Shown one piece after another: positions 50,527 to 62,423 of a DNA stretch of 64,000 nucleotides; positions within the stretch are counted from its first letter, which is position 1; every line of letters starts with the position of its first letter. Source of the stretch: Euwallacea fornicatus. Lineage: Eukaryota > Arthropoda > Insecta > Coleoptera > Curculionidae. The DNA lies in contig NC_089545.1 of assembly GCF_040115645.1 (NCBI RefSeq), forward strand, positions 4,340,001 to 4,404,000. The letters are read 5' to 3'. A model generated the notes under the pieces. That model made no database searches, was not told the DNA's origin, and saw only the letters and a program-made list of their open reading frames with translations. Both the position numbers and the translations under genes were made by a program.

Positions 50527-53291
50527 TTCCGGGGTTAAAGTTTCGAGTAAAAGAATTACGAAACTTTCTGATGTTCGATCGAAACAGTGGGTGTATAATT
50601 TAGCTGATAGAGAATTAACTTCAACATTAGTTGTTGCTGTTTAAAGACATGACCAATTTCGCCCTCCAAAATACTCTAAAAAGTCATAGCCATGTAGGAG
50701 GACTGAATTCGTATACCTACTGCATATTTTAAACTCGTAATGACACTGACAAGGTTTTTATGATGTTAAGGGTACTTTAAGTCGATATTCGAATTATCGT
50801 TTTGGAAAAGCTAACGTAAGAGACAGTTCAATATCCATATAAAGTCAGTCCCAAACGGGTGATAGATCTATTGGAATATTGGAGTCTGTATAGAACAGAT
50901 GCGAAGGTGCCAAACTATGAATGTATTGTTGTATTAATTTTAATATCAAGCCAGTTTTGCATCTGCCCAATACCTAGGCTCCATTTTAACGTTTCTATAG
51001 AAATTAGCTGGAATTTAAAATTATCAGAATATTAGTAACTGGCCCCAAGGACTAATAGTTTATTAATATATTGAACACTCAGATAAATTAAACTGCCACT
51101 CATGCACATGTTATCGGAATTTTCTTTTCGATAATTCTGTTATCTCGCATAATTTTCTGCCGAATTCATAGACAGCCACCAGCGTCCTGTAATGGATAAC
51201 TAAATCATCGCTCGTATTTCGAAGATTTTTATGACTTTCCTCAAATCCCGCCATTCTCTAGGTATGCCCATAAATATTATTTCCTCGTCGGAAATTTAAT
51301 TTTTCTTCGTACAGTACCAAAATCAGATTTAATTAAATTAGTAATCATCTAACGCATTTCGGATTTAGACCACATGTCCCGAATACGTAAAGGAGCTTAT
51401 CTTTACCGAGTTCGAAGAAAACGGGAGCTTGTTCGCAATGTCTCTCAATTCAACTGCAAAGTTTACATTAATTTAAATGTACTTAAAGCAAAGAACGTGA
51501 CCGCTAAATGCCACAACACACCAATCTCAAAGGATGCTAGTTAGGCAAATGGATACCTCGATTGGCCTCGAATATAAATCTTCACTAATTGTAAGAGAAT
51601 TTCCCCAATTAGGGCCTGTGGGGCAAGAAGTAATTTGTTTCAATGCTCCTAATTTGAATCAGTCGCCTTATTCACGACGATCTGATTGGCATGAATAATG
51701 ATGATTTGCCTTTTTAAAATCGTTTATCAATCGTGAAAGACTGCTTTGAGACCTCTTCATAATTATTTTGCTTCCCAATACGCTCTTGTGGTGTCGGAGG
51801 ACTCGACTGGTCCAGTCCATTGCACGTGGGTGATATTTGTTTGTAAAATGACTGCCAAAATAAAAGTTTTCGACATAAAAGGAGCTGGAAATTCCATTGG
51901 AAATATGGTATTGCCTGCTTGCGTGCATTTCCCCTCGATTAAGCAAATGTGTTTCGCTTGTGGATTGAAATTACGTCTGTTATAAAGCGAATCGCACGGA
52001 TCGGAGAGCAGGATCCAGAGGTACGGACGGCCTGTTTTAATTTATTCCGAATCATATGTTTTTAGTGGAAGGTAGGCTGGATTCTTCTCGTCTGTAAAAA
52101 CCCGCTGTTTTCTATTAAATCGTGCGTACAATGTTCATTCGAATGGAGGTCATATTCGTCATAAATTACGACGGGTATAACGAACATCGATCCCCCAAGA
52201 GGACTAACAAAACATGCAAAATCAAACATAGGTTCCCTGGTGTGGGATCTCGCTTTCAACAACCAGACCATAAATTATCCTGAAAGTGTCTCTCGACACC
52301 CAGCGACAATATCTCGTCCTAATTCATAGTTCGCATTTGAACTGAACACAGAATCTCGCTTATCATAACATACATTGCCGTATCGTGGGATACAAAGACG
52401 CTTAAAATGCATGGAAGCTCCTACTTGATACGGCCGGGGATTTTGGGCAACTCATACGTGCGTGGGAACTGAATTAAATATGTATCTGATGGTACATTTT
52501 TTAATATGTAATTTTGAGGCAGCTACATAGAACTAATATTGAGTAACATTATGCTTTATATTCGCATCGCTGCAGAGATTTGCGAGCTCAAAATTCGAAC
52601 ATCTCCAGTATTAGTGTCGATATTTATTTCCAAATATCACAACCAGGGTATAGGAAAACTAGTTTTATTACAGGTGCCAAAACTACTCACCGAGTAAAAG
52701 TGAGGTTGCGAAATGTACATAATATATATCTGCATCAGCAATTACTCACCAGTATTTGGAAAGTTTGGAAGTTTTTAGAGACCCGTCCGACGAATGCGGT
52801 GCATTAACCAAAAAAAGCTTTTTTATAAATGAAATGATTTTATCGCACGTTCACTAACTTAGCGCATATCAACGCTCCAATACCACATGGATCCGCCTTG
52901 CATAGCTCAAGCCGATTGAGGCATAGTGGTAGTAGTTGCCCCCTCTCCCTTGACGTTACAAATTTGATGCACTGAAATAATAAAAGTCAGTTTTTGCAAA
53001 TTTTAGCAATTTGCACGTGAAATGACACGGTAGTGTAATTGCTCTTCCAGAAATAAACATCGGTTTACTTGATCCACGATACTGTTAGTTAAATTGTATG
53101 CAAATAGCTCTTTTTTGTCAACAACTCTAGCCCACGTAAGTAATGTACCCCTTAGGAAATGCCGTGCCGAATTGTAAGCTACTGAAACAGGTTCTATCTA
53201 TGCTTGTCAAATGAAAATATGCCTCGTGCCTGTACTCGTTAGGCATCTGAATAGAAGATTTATTTTCGCCGAAAAATAGTTTAAGAAATTT

Positions 53292-53392
53292 TCAGCGTTT
53301 ACGCAGAAGTAGGTACAATGAATGTGAAGGAAAGTGATCAAATTATAAAATTGAAATTTGCAAACAAAACTGCATTGCGACCATTCGGAAAA
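53292..53392 (+). repeat. Dispersed repeat copy C (partner at 63286)
   Basis: The core AAATTATAAAATTGAAATTT continues with GCAAACAAAACTGCATTGCG and ACCATT. It matches 63329-63376 with few substitutions, and both copies are preceded by an AGCGT-TAC-GAAGT segment. The element family is not identified. Confidence 0.65.
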
Positions 53393-53802
53393 TGAAGAGT
53401 GAAATTGAACGTAAATAACCACAATTTACAGTTGAGACGAAACAAATTAAGCAAATAATGACATTTGATATTGAAATGTGAGTCAGCGTTAATGTATGAG
53501 ACACAGGACAGAAAACGTACTCGTTTTTAGACAGAGTTACTGAAAAATAACTTTTTTGCATGTATCGGGCTTCCCTATCGGCGTTGAACTGCATTACTCT
53601 TCTCGATGATTTTATAAAGGAAATACTTGGAATTTAAGAAATTCTATTAACCCCAATGTTTAGCAGCATAGTACACTCCTGCGTTACGAAACATTCCACA
53701 TTGTATCGGTGTCTCAAAGTAGGTCAAATATGTTTTGATAATCATCAAAGAAAAACGTCAAATAGTCGCTGAAATATCAGAGGCATATCTTGGATACGTT
53801 TA

Positions 53803-54518
53803 TACAAGGTGATTCCGAATCGCGTGCAAATATTTTAAGAGAGCATTTTTGAAGTCAAAATAAGACTCTTCGTTCCCGTAAACCTTGAGTCCTAAAACTC
53901 GTACCCCTTTGGAGCTGGGGTCATAAAAAGTTGGGGAAAAAAATCAATTATGTTTAAATGGTGACCGCGGTTACACAACAAATTTTCATAAAATTTGTAA
54001 GTCCATGTGTTTTTACACGTTCTAAAAAATTTTTACTCCAAGGGGGAGGGGGGCTGACACATTGTATAGATCACATTTTATGCTTTCACCTCGAAACTCT
54101 AAGTTCAATTATTATGATATAGGCCATAAAAAAATAAAAAATTTTGATATCTTGCGTTTTCTTGATGCAACTAATTTTTCGCAAGAAAATCATTGTTGAA
54201 CGAAAGGGCAGTATTGGCGGCCTGCGACCGCTGCGGCTCCTAATATTTCTGCATATTTTCTCCTGAAATAAGGTTCACATCATTTTTGGAAAAGAAAAAT
54301 GAATGGAGCGCCAAAAGAACGAAAACTTGCTAATTTCGCAAAAGTTTACCGGCAACTGGGCACAATTTGACAGAATCAATTTTTTTCGTCCGATTTTCGA
54401 TGACTTCACCTCCGAAGAGGTACATTTTAGGATACGAGTTTATAAGAAGAAACAGTCGTATTTCGACATCGAAAAAGTTCTCTTAAAATATTTGCACTCA
54501 AATTTTAATCACCTTGTG
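53803..54518. mobile_element. Non-coding inverted-repeat element (712 bp)
   Basis: Left end CAAGGTGATTCCGAATCGCG and the right end read inverted (CAAGGTGATTAAAATTTGAG) share GTGCAAATATTTTAAGAGA and remain alignable for about 125 bp each (53805-53929 and 54392-54516). The left flank is TA and the right is TG, a probable mutated TA duplication. The interior has no transposase that I can recognise. It looks like a large MITE of the mariner/Tc1 type. Confidence 0.75.
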
Positions 54519-55895
54519 TGCTTGTCCGTTGTCACTTAGATGTTTGATGGTACATGGCAAAGGGCTTAATCAGCGTTCACGATTCACCACCTAGGGCGAG
54601 GTTAATATTACTTAAACGAGAAGCTTTACAACTTTGCTGCAAGTCCAACGTTGTGGTTTCCAACTCCCTTTGTTGAGTATGCTACTTTTAACCGTTTCAA
54701 ACAATTTGTTTGGTTTCTACCCTCACAATACAGTTCAAACACTTATAGTAAAAAATTAACAGCCTCGAAATACTACCGTCAAGGTAAAACACACACATAG
54801 CAGCCATGTAGCACTGAAATGCCTTTTACACATAATTAAATTTACCCGGGCGAGTTAATTACTTCACCGTTTAATTAAAACTGTATCTGAAGTGCGCTCC
54901 GTTTAAGGAGTTTATAAAAGGGGAAACCTAAAATGGAAGGGAAACAAAGAACCAGGCTTTAAGGCTTTGATGCTATTATTTCATATTTGCATGGATTTTT
55001 ACAATCACTCGACAACACACCTAAGCAATGAAAAAGCCTCTTATCGACACAAATTTTCTTAAGTTGGAACTATTCAATTTATTGAAGTTGCCGTAATGAG
55101 AGTTGTTATTTAGAAGCCTTTTTGTGAATAGCAGGTATTTCACGCCATCTGATTTACCCTGCTGATTTCCCTAACAACTGTGGAAACCCCAAAGAAAAAG
55201 AAGGAAATTTTACGTGCAATTTAACTTAATCCGTAATTTTTGCCGGATTTATGTCACGAGCAATTTGAAACTCAGTTTAAAGTGTTGAAGTACGAACAAG
55301 ATAAGAACTAGCGTTAGCATATATTCAGCAGAATGGTTCGATGAAGTCTCTCAAATGTATAAATCAACCACTCGATTTCGTTTGAAGATAATATGGGTAA
55401 TGTGACAAATTTTCTCGAGGATCTAATGTTAGTTCGAGGATTTATCATCTCGCGTTTTCATCGAGGACCTTCACCGTATTTACGGACAGGGCTTATAATA
55501 AAACTGAATATAAACCTTTACTTAGACAAAGTTACTCTTCTATCTTTGGAGATAAATTAGCTAGAGGAAAGTTTAGTTACATTGAAAACACTAACAGTTT
55601 CCAGTTTAAAGTTCTCAAAAGTTAAAGCTTAGATTTTAGAAGTTCTCTAGGGTCGAAAAACGGAGTTAATAGAAAAGTCGCTAATAAATTTAAGTTATTT
55701 TAGTATCTACTTACTTTGAATTACATGAAGAGATGCCCAACGTAACGTAGCATCTCATAATCTGATTAAAAAATGAAACCAAGTTCGAGGGCTGAGTTTC
55801 ATTAGTGGTCGAGCGAAAGTGAATCATTTCATTTCGTTTTCTAGTTGCCGAGTTCTCTTAGAAGGGAGATGTCGCCCTAGGTTTGAGGAAATATA
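54519..55895. other. Intron-like sequence between two transposons
   Basis: AT-rich; I see no exon, repeat or motif worth calling. Confidence 0.5.
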
Positions 55896-57198
55896 TACAG
55901 GGTGTTTGGTTTACCGATACACATCCGAAAGAGGGTGGTAGGTAAGATGATTGTGAATGTATTTGACCATATATGTATACTATTATACAAAGTGTCACGC
56001 ATTTTCAGATATTTTTCTGAATTTTACCAAATTCGCTGTTTACTTCCGTGTAAGTTACAATAAAATTTAATAGAACATTTGTTGCGACTCTATCGGATTT
56101 CGCATAAACTTGAATATGTATTTTATCGATATCAAACATGTAGCAGTATCTGCATGTGAAAAAAAAGTGATGCTTTAAAATTCCAAAAATGAATTTCTCT
56201 AATATCAAACCTTGATTTTGTAAGTAAATAAAGAGAAAGATGGAAATGGAAGAGTCGTTCAAATATTTTTAAAAACTCCTTTGGCCATTGCTCTTTCGAA
56301 TGATGTATCGAAAGGCGCAGACTTGATGCTCCATAAGGTATTTTATTAAAAAAGAAACAAAAAATCAGAAAAAGTGCAAAGGGCAATTTAACAAATTGAA
56401 TAAAAACTTAATAAGTAATTATTATTTATGTAAATTATACTATTTACTTATAACTAATTATTATTCTCAAAATGGGAACCACCGTTTCTGATACAACATC
56501 GACATCTTCGTCTTTATCTCTGTGGTGGTTACTCCTAGCCTAATTTCAGCCTTCATTAAATTTGCTGCCCCATTAATTCTTTGAACGAAATGGTCTCGAT
56601 CATGAATTTCCTCATTGTATACCAGTTCTTTCATTCGTCCACAGATATGATAGTCAACTGGGACGAGATCTAGAGATCTGGCAGGCCATAATATCGGTCC
56701 ATTTCGTCTTATCCATCTTTCACGAAATTGATAATTTAAAAACTTTTTTATTGTTCCCTGATAATGGGCCGAACATCTATCATTTTGAAATATGATGTTC
56801 AATGGTTAAAAAAGTTTTAAAAGTTATTTGAACGACTCTTCCATTTGCATCTTTCTCTTTATTTACTTTCAAAGTCAACATTTGATATTAGAGAAATTCA
56901 TATTTGGAATTTTAAAGCATTACATTTTTTTTTCACATGCAGATACTGCTACATGTTTGATATCGATAAAATACATATTCAAGTTTATGCGAAATCCGAT
57001 AGAGTCGCAACAAATGTTCTATTAAATTTTGTTGTAACTAACACAGAAGTAACCAGCGAATTTGGTAAAATTCGGAAAAATGGCGATATCTGGAAATGCG
57101 TGACACTTTGTATAATAGTATATATGGTCAAATACGTTCACAATCATCTTACCTACCACCCTTTTTCGGATATGTATCGGTAAACAAAACACTCTGTA
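55896..57198 (-). mobile_element. Long-inverted-repeat DNA transposon with transposase fragment
   Basis: A 1299-bp element (55898-57196) is flanked by TA at both ends. Termini begin CAGGGTGTTTGGTTTACCGA on the left and CAGAGTGTTTTGTTTACCGA inverted on the right. The inverted repeats are exceptionally long, about 379 bp left (55898-56276) and 385 bp right (56812-57196), and remain very similar throughout. Between them lie about 535 bp encoding the last third of a DDE transposase on the minus strand. Small open frames in each arm are mirror images and not genes. Confidence 0.9.
56467..56802 (-). pseudogene. C-terminal third of a mariner/Tc1-superfamily transposase
   Basis: 111 codons are open on the minus strand. 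IIFQNDRCSAHYQG corresponds to the FQQDGAPAHYA-type motif with the second catalytic Asp, and GPILWPARSLDLVPVDYH to the block with the third. Then GRMKELVYNEEI and a closing MLYQKRWFPF. Both Asp are kept, but everything upstream (DNA-binding domain and first Asp) is replaced by the right inverted repeat, with a stop shortly before the open frame. The open frame is unbroken, so the element is younger than the Tc1-like copy at 3.8 kb. Confidence 0.88.
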
Positions 57199-60100
57199 TA
57201 CATCATGAGACCGTTTGTTAATTACATATTGCTCCGGACTACATTTTTGTAATGTCCATAAAGTAATCAAATCCCATTTCCTCATGTAAACGAAATTTTG
57301 ATTAAGTATTGACAATCAACGATGTAGATAATGATGTTAGTTTCTACATATTCGCCATATGAAAACTGCCTGATTTCTCACTCTTACTCGGTGTTTGGGC
57401 GGAAAGTACACGTATGAATTTGCTTCCTACGAGGAAACGTATGAGATTTTCGTCTAGGTGGAAGGTCAAGAAGATTTGCATAAAATGGTATAAAATGCAT
57501 TTATCTTCTTCAAGATTGCATCTTTTTGCGCCTTTCGTAGATCGAAAATTGATGCCACGTTGAAGTGATATGGAAAGCTGTAAATACGAGAAGCGTAATA
57601 ACGTACAAATTTGAAGAAAATGCATTTATATATTTTTTACATTAATTTTTAAGACGTTTCGCAATTTTTTACCTAGACGATTTATTAGCGTAAATGTAGA
57701 AGCGCCAAAGCCACATTTGCCGAGTTTCATTTAATTTAATTCCATTAGAATGGAGGCTCACACGGGTCCACACTTTTTACATACGGAATTTCACGTTGCG
57801 TGTTTAAAAAAAATAATGCACTGCACTTGTGGCTTTCGAGTATTTATGACAAGACTCGGCATGTTTTATTTTATTGTTTCCTCCTCGTTTCACGTAACAA
57901 TTTTCAGAACTCACCCTCTTTAATGAAAGGGGGTGAAATAGAATTGTGTCCACTTGGTCTCGCGAAGCGCTGCTTATAATGTCTCATGCGATTCAATCAT
58001 CATAATTATGATTGAATCGCATGCAACAATCGCAACGACCTCGAGTATAGAAAAACGATCAACGGATTATTTGAAAAAATGGCGGGAGAATGAGCTTTTA
58101 ATAACTTAATTTTGGACTTTTTCAATAAGTCGACCTTCTTTTTTAAAAATAATTTTATGTTCGATGCATATGTTATTATTAACAGAATAACAGAATAACG
58201 AGGGGAGTAACTTGTACAGACATATATTTGCAAATGAATGGGTTTCACTCGGTACAGTGACAAATATGAAAGAAAAAGTTTAAGAAAAATGAAATTTCTT
58301 TCTTCTTTTAAATCCCTAAACCTTTCCGAAAACACGAAAACTAATAAATCTATTACCGAAGTGCTGTTGTGTAGCAACCTCTGCGTCAACAACCCATCTA
58401 TGAGAATAACCAGTTTTTCAACAAAAGCATCATGTTGAAGCCTCGGTGAAATCGCAGTAATGCCTCGTGAATTATTGCCTGAAATTATAGATTGTGAATG
58501 TTGCTGTGAACGATACAAACATTTTTCTTATATTTAACACTTCTTCAAGAGATTAAACAGTTTCGCTATAATCGATTTTTTCAGTATCAAAATCTCTCTG
58601 TTTGCCTTTTGACTGGAAGAATTTAAGAAAGCGGGGTTGTTGCTGAAGAAAACATTCAAGGATTTATTATAAAAATACGGTTTATAAATAAGAATGTTTT
58701 CACAGACGTGGGATTTGGAGGAAATGGCTATCAGATATGCATGGAGCGATTTTAAGAAAATCTCGTCTCACTGGGGCTTATAGATATTGATTTTGGGTGT
58801 TTCTATTTGACAGATGAGTTGAGTTTGAATTAAAACAATATTTATTTCGCAGCCTGCAAAAATGCATAATTCCAAACCGTTGAATTTTTTTATTGCAAAT
58901 GTGTATATAATTTTGTATGTGTTCATTTTTACATCGATTTTTAGGATATTTACTTATTAAACGAAACTTGTATTAATATGAATTTTACTATTCTTTATCA
59001 ATGCACATGTTCCTAACGAACGATAGCAATATGGTGCACAATTCAATAATATCAATTTGTTATGTTTTTTGTTTAATATGAAAAGCATTTTTATTGGAAA
59101 AAATTTTATTTACCCAAAAATATGTATCCATTCTATAATTGTATTTCATATTCTATTCCAGAGATTAAATTAAAAATTGATCGTTTTTAATTCAACTCTC
59201 GACTGCAAGTAAATACATTTGAAATAAGTAGTAGTTACGTATTTATGTAACCAGCTGTAAAAGATACTTATACTTATTTTTGGAAAGGAGGAGATTTTTG
59301 TCATTTTTGCTCTGTTCAAGGAAATGCGAATGGAACAAAATTATATTATTCCACGTGCTTGCTGGACCGTTCCGATTCCGTTCTAGACACGCGTTGAAAT
59401 CAGCGCCTTGAGACGAGTTAAAACAATTTTAAAGAGAGACAAACATAAAAAAACACTATTTTACTTGTTAATTGCACAATAGCGTGACTTGTAGCACATA
59501 ATCATTTACCTTTTACTAAACAATAACAACATTTCATACAGGGCGATTCAACCTCGAATCGAAATAAAATCCGATTCATCCTCTTATATTATTTGATATA
59601 AATATCCTACATTAGCAATTATTTATAAATTGTCCTGCATTTGCCCAATTTATTGTTTTATGTCCGAACTATAACGTATTTAAGGTTGGTCACGTGATGA
59701 GGAAGTGATGCTTTACAGCAACATAAATCGTGAGTAGCAACCGAAATGTCGAGAGCCACATTTTCCCTTATTTATTGGATTGTCTAGATGGGTCTCCAGC
59801 AAAAAAAAGGGGTTTGGATTTGTTAAATAACTTTTATCTTAGAGGCCGGTCTCCAAATTGCTCCATTTAGGGATGGCCGAATACCTATAAAACCGGATTC
59901 GGCTTTTTATCGGTTTCGAGAATATTGTTTTGCAGAGTGGTTTAAAATTGTTTTACTTTTAATATTGTTATCCGAATGTTCTCCAATTTAAACGCGAAAT
60001 TGCTATAGTTACGAACAGGTTAATCAGTATAGAGTTGGGCAATTAGCATCCAAGCTAGATAATATTTGTCCCGGGGGAAGTGCATCTAGACCGGCTAATT

Positions 60101-62279
60101 AGAATTGTCCAACTTGTTTAATTTAAGCAAGTTAATGACCTGGGGAACTCTACGAAATTCGAATCACTCAGAAACCCCTAAATACTAATCATGTGTCCCC
60201 AATTTGCATTTCCCGACATTATCTAAACAGGTATGAAGGGTCATTGTTGCCCTTTAACATAACAGACCGTCTGGCGGGTTGAAGCCTTAGTTTTAGCTAA
60301 AATAATAACATAATTATTTCCGGGGAATACCTAAAAGCAATTTAGAGCCAGTACCAACCCCGAGTAATTTTGCCTCGGCTCAATAATTTAATAATTTTGT
60401 AGAGCTTGCTCAACCCTTGCTTTGATTGCCGGCCTTTTAAAGTAAATATAATTTAAAACCGACCTTTAGCTCAGGTTTAATAAATGTTGTGATTAAGGAG
60501 GCTTGGAATTTTCCTGTGGTAAACAATAGGTAAGCATAAAAGATTTATAAAGAGCAGACTTATTAATATTAGCGAAAATTCTCTGCAATAAGAGCGGTTG
60601 TTCTTGTTTATTAGCTCCCTTATTAGAAAGCAATTAAAACGCTAATAAGTAGTAAGTAAAATAACAAAATGGAAATTGAAACCAAACTCATTTTATCTGC
60701 TTTCGCAACATTTCATTCAATTGTACAATAAGTACTCCATTTAATTTCACCGAAGGTATTTCTTGAGGCTCCGCTTTTTTGAGTTTGAATATACAATTTT
60801 GATACTTCATTAAAGAGAAAATGTCGTGGTCGTCCCACGCATGAAAAAATGTCCCATACGCATTGCGCGTTTTCGGTTCATCAGAAGGTTGAAAAGACTG
60901 TATGAAACAGCAATGTACCTTTGTCGTTTTTTCGCGCCACCCGGTATAGGTGTTTCAGACTTACGCACTTCGTAAGTTTATGGAATTTGACTAGCTCAAT
61001 TTTCAAAGAAAAAAAGACCATCTAAGGCCACAGCCACATGAATAGATGAGTGATGTGCAAAACTATGGTTAAAGCCCTTTTCTCTGTCGTTTCAAAATAA
61101 TATTCACCTCACCGACGCATATACTATGACATCTTATATCCCATATTTTATAAACTCACCTTATGGTGCTCGAGAGTAAACTGTTCAATCGAGTGGAATA
61201 AATCAGGTACGTTTGGGTCTCGTTAATTGAGGATGTATATTACCAGTCAGCTGATAGATTAGATTTTTTTTTTTTTAATTAAAATGACCCCCTTATCTCC
61301 CATATGTAGAGCGAACTCAATTTCCACTCGGCATCGGAATTGCGAAAGCTTAATTTTCTGTAACACCGACCTGCGAAGTTTTTGCCTTCCCGTTTATATT
61401 TCTCCACTTATATTAACTTTGAAAAATTTTCATTTAACTCCAACCCATTACCATTTCAATCCACGCATTGCATCCCCTTTTGGACACGGTTGTCGGTTAA
61501 GCTCAATATTTTGAATTGGTGCAAAGGAGTCGAAGCAAAGTTTCGATTGAGTTATAACATGACTAAAGAATAAAATACAGTCTTAATGGGTTTCGTGCTA
61601 GTCGTTTATTGCTATTTACAGATATTTTGTGTATGTATGTGTAGTCAGTTGCGTTTTTATCATTAAAATAAATTAAAGTTTCATTGTGAGTGCTTCCCCG
61701 CATGTGTAATTGCTCCACATAATTTTACAGTACAAGTAGTGTTGTATTTCTCATCCATTTGGTCAATATCTATTTTCCGAGTTCGCATGTATAGTTATTA
61801 TTTATATTGTTTAGAGCCAACACTGAAATTAATCGACTTTCATAAAGCTATTATATCTAGCAATTTGAAACTCCCAGGCTATGATTACTGGAAGTTTACG
61901 AGCAATAAATATTCCGGGAATATACCAAATAAAGTTTATAGCGAATCGTTCTAATTCCGTTTAATTGATTTTGAAAGAGGATGCGTAAATAACGTGTTAA
62001 GCAATTTATCAACCTAGGTCGCACAGCAGCTGTAGCCGTTCCGTAATTGGCTTGGGTTGTAAACTGTTCTTCTGTGGGTGGCCCTAAATGATTAATTCAT
62101 TACCAAGAAATCTATCTACGTTTTAGACGGTTCACGATGGTTTGAATTCTGCATTAAAATGGTCTTAATGTGCATTTTAATTAAAACAGTCAAGACTGCA
62201 ACAAAATTCCAGGCTAATTAACTAAAAGGCATTATAAGCTGCCCAACTCTGGAACAATCATCGCTATAGAGACCAAGAG
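57199..62279. other. Intron-like sequence left of the micropeptide ORF
   Basis: AT-rich. It holds a perfect hairpin at 57985-58023, a possible transposon end near 60944 and the longest open frame of the window (58006-58518, minus, 170 codons), whose Leu/Ser/Ile/Lys-rich product shows no domain and which I do not regard as a supported gene. Nothing else is recognised. Confidence 0.5.
57985..58023. repeat. Perfect 16-bp hairpin
   Basis: CATGCGATTCAATCAT (57985-58000) and its exact reverse complement (58008-58023) flank a 7-base AT-rich loop. Confidence 0.9.
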
Positions 62280-62423
62280 ATGGAGGCGCTTTTATTGCCA
62301 CAGAAGTGGGACACAGCTATTATGGTAGCGGTTTTGTTTCTCATGGTTTTGAGTCTGGGATATTATATTTTGAATAATGCATTGCAGCAGCTTCTGTCGT
62401 GGTTTAGTCGCTTGCATGATTAG
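62280..62423 (+). CDS. Putative 47-residue single-pass membrane micropeptide
   Basis: ATG at 62280 in good context (AGAGATGG) opens 47 codons ending in TAG (62421-62423). It is the first ATG after an in-frame TAA at 62235-62237. The product has a polar start (MEALLLPQKWD), a transmembrane-length hydrophobic stretch (about residues 13-32, TAIMVAVLFLMVLSLGYYIL), then an amphipathic tail ending WFSRLHD. Charges, helix length and composition resemble known small membrane regulators in insects, but I cannot name a family. The frame is more GC-rich than the surroundings. It lies in the presumed first intron of the plus-strand gene, in the same direction, so it may be an independent nested gene or an alternative exon. 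A TTATAAG about 45 bases upstream could be a TATA box. Confidence 0.4.
   Translation: MEALLLPQKWDTAIMVAVLFLMVLSLGYYILNNALQQLLSWFSRLHD

Larger units (their letters stand above)
39599..53804. other. Probable first intron of the plus-strand gene, left part
   Basis: This AT-rich sequence has no supported exon. It contains one dispersed repeat copy (47728-47787), a 32-33-bp motif present twice (48068-48100 and 50495-50526), another repeat copy (53292-53392) and a CRE palindrome (49184-49191). The open frames at 42598-42921 (plus), 48635-48949 and 48969-49277 (minus) match no family I recognise; the 48.6-kb frame is preceded by a good acceptor-like tract. Confidence 0.55.

Noticed and set aside
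56005..57183. Several 65-112-codon open frames in the arms of the 55.9-57.2 kb element
   Set aside because: They are mirror copies of each other created by the inverted repeats and show no protein motif; only the central minus-strand frame is transposase.
57478..57500. Lys-Trp-Tyr in the plus frame, considered as the missing Ig exon of the 39544 gene
   Set aside because: No Tyr-Ser before it, no Ig cysteine upstream and a stop shortly after.
58006..58518. The longest open frame (170 codons, minus strand)
   Set aside because: Leu/Ile/Ser/Lys-rich with no domain, no signal peptide and no clear promoter; one such frame is expected in 64 kb of AT-rich DNA.
59538..59570. CATACAGGGCGATTCAACC resembling a transposon end
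   Set aside because: No inverted partner was found on either side, so it remains a short resemblance.
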